A DNA stretch of 5,794 bases from Thiobacillaceae bacterium (lineage in GTDB: Bacteria > Pseudomonadota > Gammaproteobacteria > Burkholderiales > Thiobacillaceae): assembly GCA_012274165.1 (NCBI GenBank), contig JAAPAA010000055.1, positions 1 through 5,794 on the forward strand, in the 5' to 3' direction. Of this stretch, positions 5,096-5,794 are shown one piece after another (the stretch's first letter is position 1; each line of letters starts with the position of its first letter). Both the position numbers and the translations under genes were made by a program. The notes under the pieces are model-generated. The model ran no database searches, was not told the origin of the DNA, and saw only the letters and a list, made by a program, of their open reading frames with translations.

Positions 5096-5368
5096 TCACT
5101 GGCGCTTTGCCAGCAGCGCGTCATAAGCTGCAGCGGAAAACCCGGACACGCTCTGTCCGTTGGCAAGCAGGAGAGGGACGCCCTTGCCGCCGGCGCGTGC
5201 GTACGCCAGCGCGCCTTCCCTGGTTTCGATATCGAGCTCGCGGTAAGCGACCTGCCTTTCGGCCAGGTGGGCTTTGGCCTGCCTGCAATAGACACACCAT
5301 TTCGCGGAGAAAAGAACTGTGTCGCTTGGCGGTGGGGCAGCGATACGCGCATCGGCGGACTTCTTCAT
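5096..5368 (-). CDS. Glutaredoxin-domain protein, 5'-truncated derivative of a DUF4124-glutaredoxin fusion
   Basis: From the ATG at 5368 the frame encodes 90 residues forming a whole glutaredoxin fold: strand DTVLFSAKWCVYC with the redox pair Cys25/Cys28, helix RQAKAHLAERQ, strand VAYRELDIET, the cis-proline loop GKGVPLLL (Pro65) and the GFS segment near residue 76. Glutaredoxins reduce disulfides or mixed glutathione disulfides. In its relatives this domain follows an exported DUF4124 domain, so the ancestral protein was probably periplasmic; without the signal peptide this product would be cytoplasmic. Homology continues upstream in frame to about 5488 (YGRTIYSDKP, then LPASPLSAQTLAFIEE) but I found no start codon there. 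GAGGAG lies directly against the ATG at 5368, too close for a normal ribosome-binding site, so expression is doubtful. The domain is certain; whether the gene is alive is not. Confidence 0.75.
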   Translation of the reverse strand: MKKSADARIAAPPPSDTVLFSAKWCVYCRQAKAHLAERQVAYRELDIETREGALAYARAGGKGVPLLLANGQSVSGFSAAAYDALLAKRQ

Positions 5369-5488
5369 CTCCTCGATGAACGCCAGCGTTTGCGCAGAGA
5401 GCGGACTTGCCGGCAGGTTCCGGAACGTGATGGTTCGGATGTCCGACGCATTGGGCGCCGGTTTATCGCTGTAGATCGTTCGTCCGTA
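5369..5488 (-). pseudogene. Remnant of DUF4124 and linker upstream of the glutaredoxin domain
   Basis: Forty codons, open and in frame with the glutaredoxin domain, read YGRTIYSDKPAPNASDIRTI and, after TFRN, LPASPLSAQTLAFIEE. GRTIYSDKP is the second half of DUF4124, whose first half (a signal peptide followed by YxWxD) should lie just upstream and is missing in all three minus frames. No ATG, GTG or TTG occurs in this frame between 5368 and the end of the homology. The break therefore lies close to 5488. Confidence 0.65.
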
Positions 5489-5499
5489 CCGCTTGCGCC

Positions 5500-5679
5500 T
5501 CAGGCATGCGCTGCGGCGGCGCCGGCTTTGCTCATCTCCACCTGCCGCTGCAAGCGCTTCCAGCCTTCGTCCACCTCGGCCTGCAGCGAGGCGATGCCGG
5601 CGTCGGGCAGATGCTGGTAGCGGCGCTGCAATTTCAGGTAGTCGCTCAAGAGCCTTCTGCGATTACGCACTTGCCGAGC
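5500..5679 (-). pseudogene. C-terminal remnant resembling 2-oxoacid:ferredoxin oxidoreductase beta subunit
   Basis: Fifty-nine codons ending in TGA at 5502-5500 read VRNRRRLLSDYLKLQRRYQH, then LPDAGIASLQAEVDEGW and KRLQRQVEMSK with an alanine-rich end. The signature RRxxxxDYLKLQxRYxHL followed by IQ/LQxxVDxxW is how beta subunits (TPP-binding, PorB type) of pyruvate and related 2-oxoacid:ferredoxin oxidoreductases end. The rest of that subunit, including the TPP site and cysteine ligands, is absent: the frame is closed upstream by a stop at 5682-5680 belonging to a different protein. A GTG at about 5670 could start it, but a 56-residue tail would have no catalytic part. The assignment rests on this one motif, from memory. 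Confidence 0.5.
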
Positions 5680-5794
5680 TCACTTCGCCAGCCGCAGGTC
5701 CCACTCCATGTCCACCGGCCCGTAGCGCCCCTTCATGGCGCTGGCCGGCACGAGCTTGTACTTGGCGGCCAGCCGTGCGGGGTCCGTATAGGGC
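5680..5794 (-). CDS. C-terminal end of an unrecognised protein
   Basis: The last 37 codons before a TGA (5682-5680) are in the window; the gene enters from the right edge. They read PYTDPARLAAKYKLVPASAM and then KGRYGPVDMEWDLRLAK. The composition (DPARLAAKY, YGPVDMEWDL) and codon use look like genuine coding sequence, but I do not recognise the family. The stop is directly followed, in the same frame, by the PorB-like tail, so this end may be natural or may have been created at the junction. Confidence 0.55.
   Translation of the reverse strand, partial: PYTDPARLAAKYKLVPASAMKGRYGPVDMEWDLRLAK

Noticed and set aside
4892..5620. Plus-strand frame of 242 codons over the glutaredoxin region
   Set aside because: It runs antisense to the clear CxxC glutaredoxin domain and has no domain features of its own.

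Overview
The window is a stretch of bacterial chromosome or plasmid in which every gene I can support lies on the minus strand, so it is best read from right to left. High GC over most of its length (about 80% in parts of the ankyrin gene), a glutaredoxin derived from a DUF4124-glutaredoxin fusion, a COG4922-type SnoaL-like protein and a tail resembling 2-oxoacid:ferredoxin oxidoreductase beta subunits together suggest a Burkholderiales-like betaproteobacterium. That placement is an inference.

Right end (about 5794-5096): a gene-fragment junction. It holds the last 37 residues of an unrecognised protein, then a 59-residue tail resembling the beta subunit of a pyruvate/2-oxoacid:ferredoxin oxidoreductase. 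Next comes a DUF4124-glutaredoxin gene that has lost its signal peptide and half of DUF4124 but keeps an intact CxxC glutaredoxin domain. The breakpoints can be placed to within about 10-15 bases. About 370 bases without a convincing gene follow (4722-5095).

Middle (4740-3607): an AT-richer block with a BrnT/BrnA type II toxin-antitoxin pair. Its likely -10 box overlaps an inverted repeat and sits so close to the brnT start codon that the transcript may be leaderless. A 130-base gap with three inverted repeats follows, then an SRPBCC (AHSA1/START-like) ligand-binding protein with a strong Shine-Dalgarno sequence.

Left part (3567-1): a closely spaced run of six genes that may be one transcription unit. 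A 76-residue protein of unknown function is translationally coupled (ATGA) to a large exported ankyrin-repeat protein. Then come a YihX-like HAD phosphatase, an exported SnoaL/NTF2-like protein whose C-terminal half is lost by an apparent frameshift, a small exported protein with four perfect-register 11-residue repeats, and the first 82 codons of a RibD-C/dihydrofolate-reductase-like protein cut by the window edge. There is no shared pathway; the region looks like accessory or frequently rearranged DNA. I see no tRNA, rRNA, CRISPR array, insertion sequence or transposase gene.
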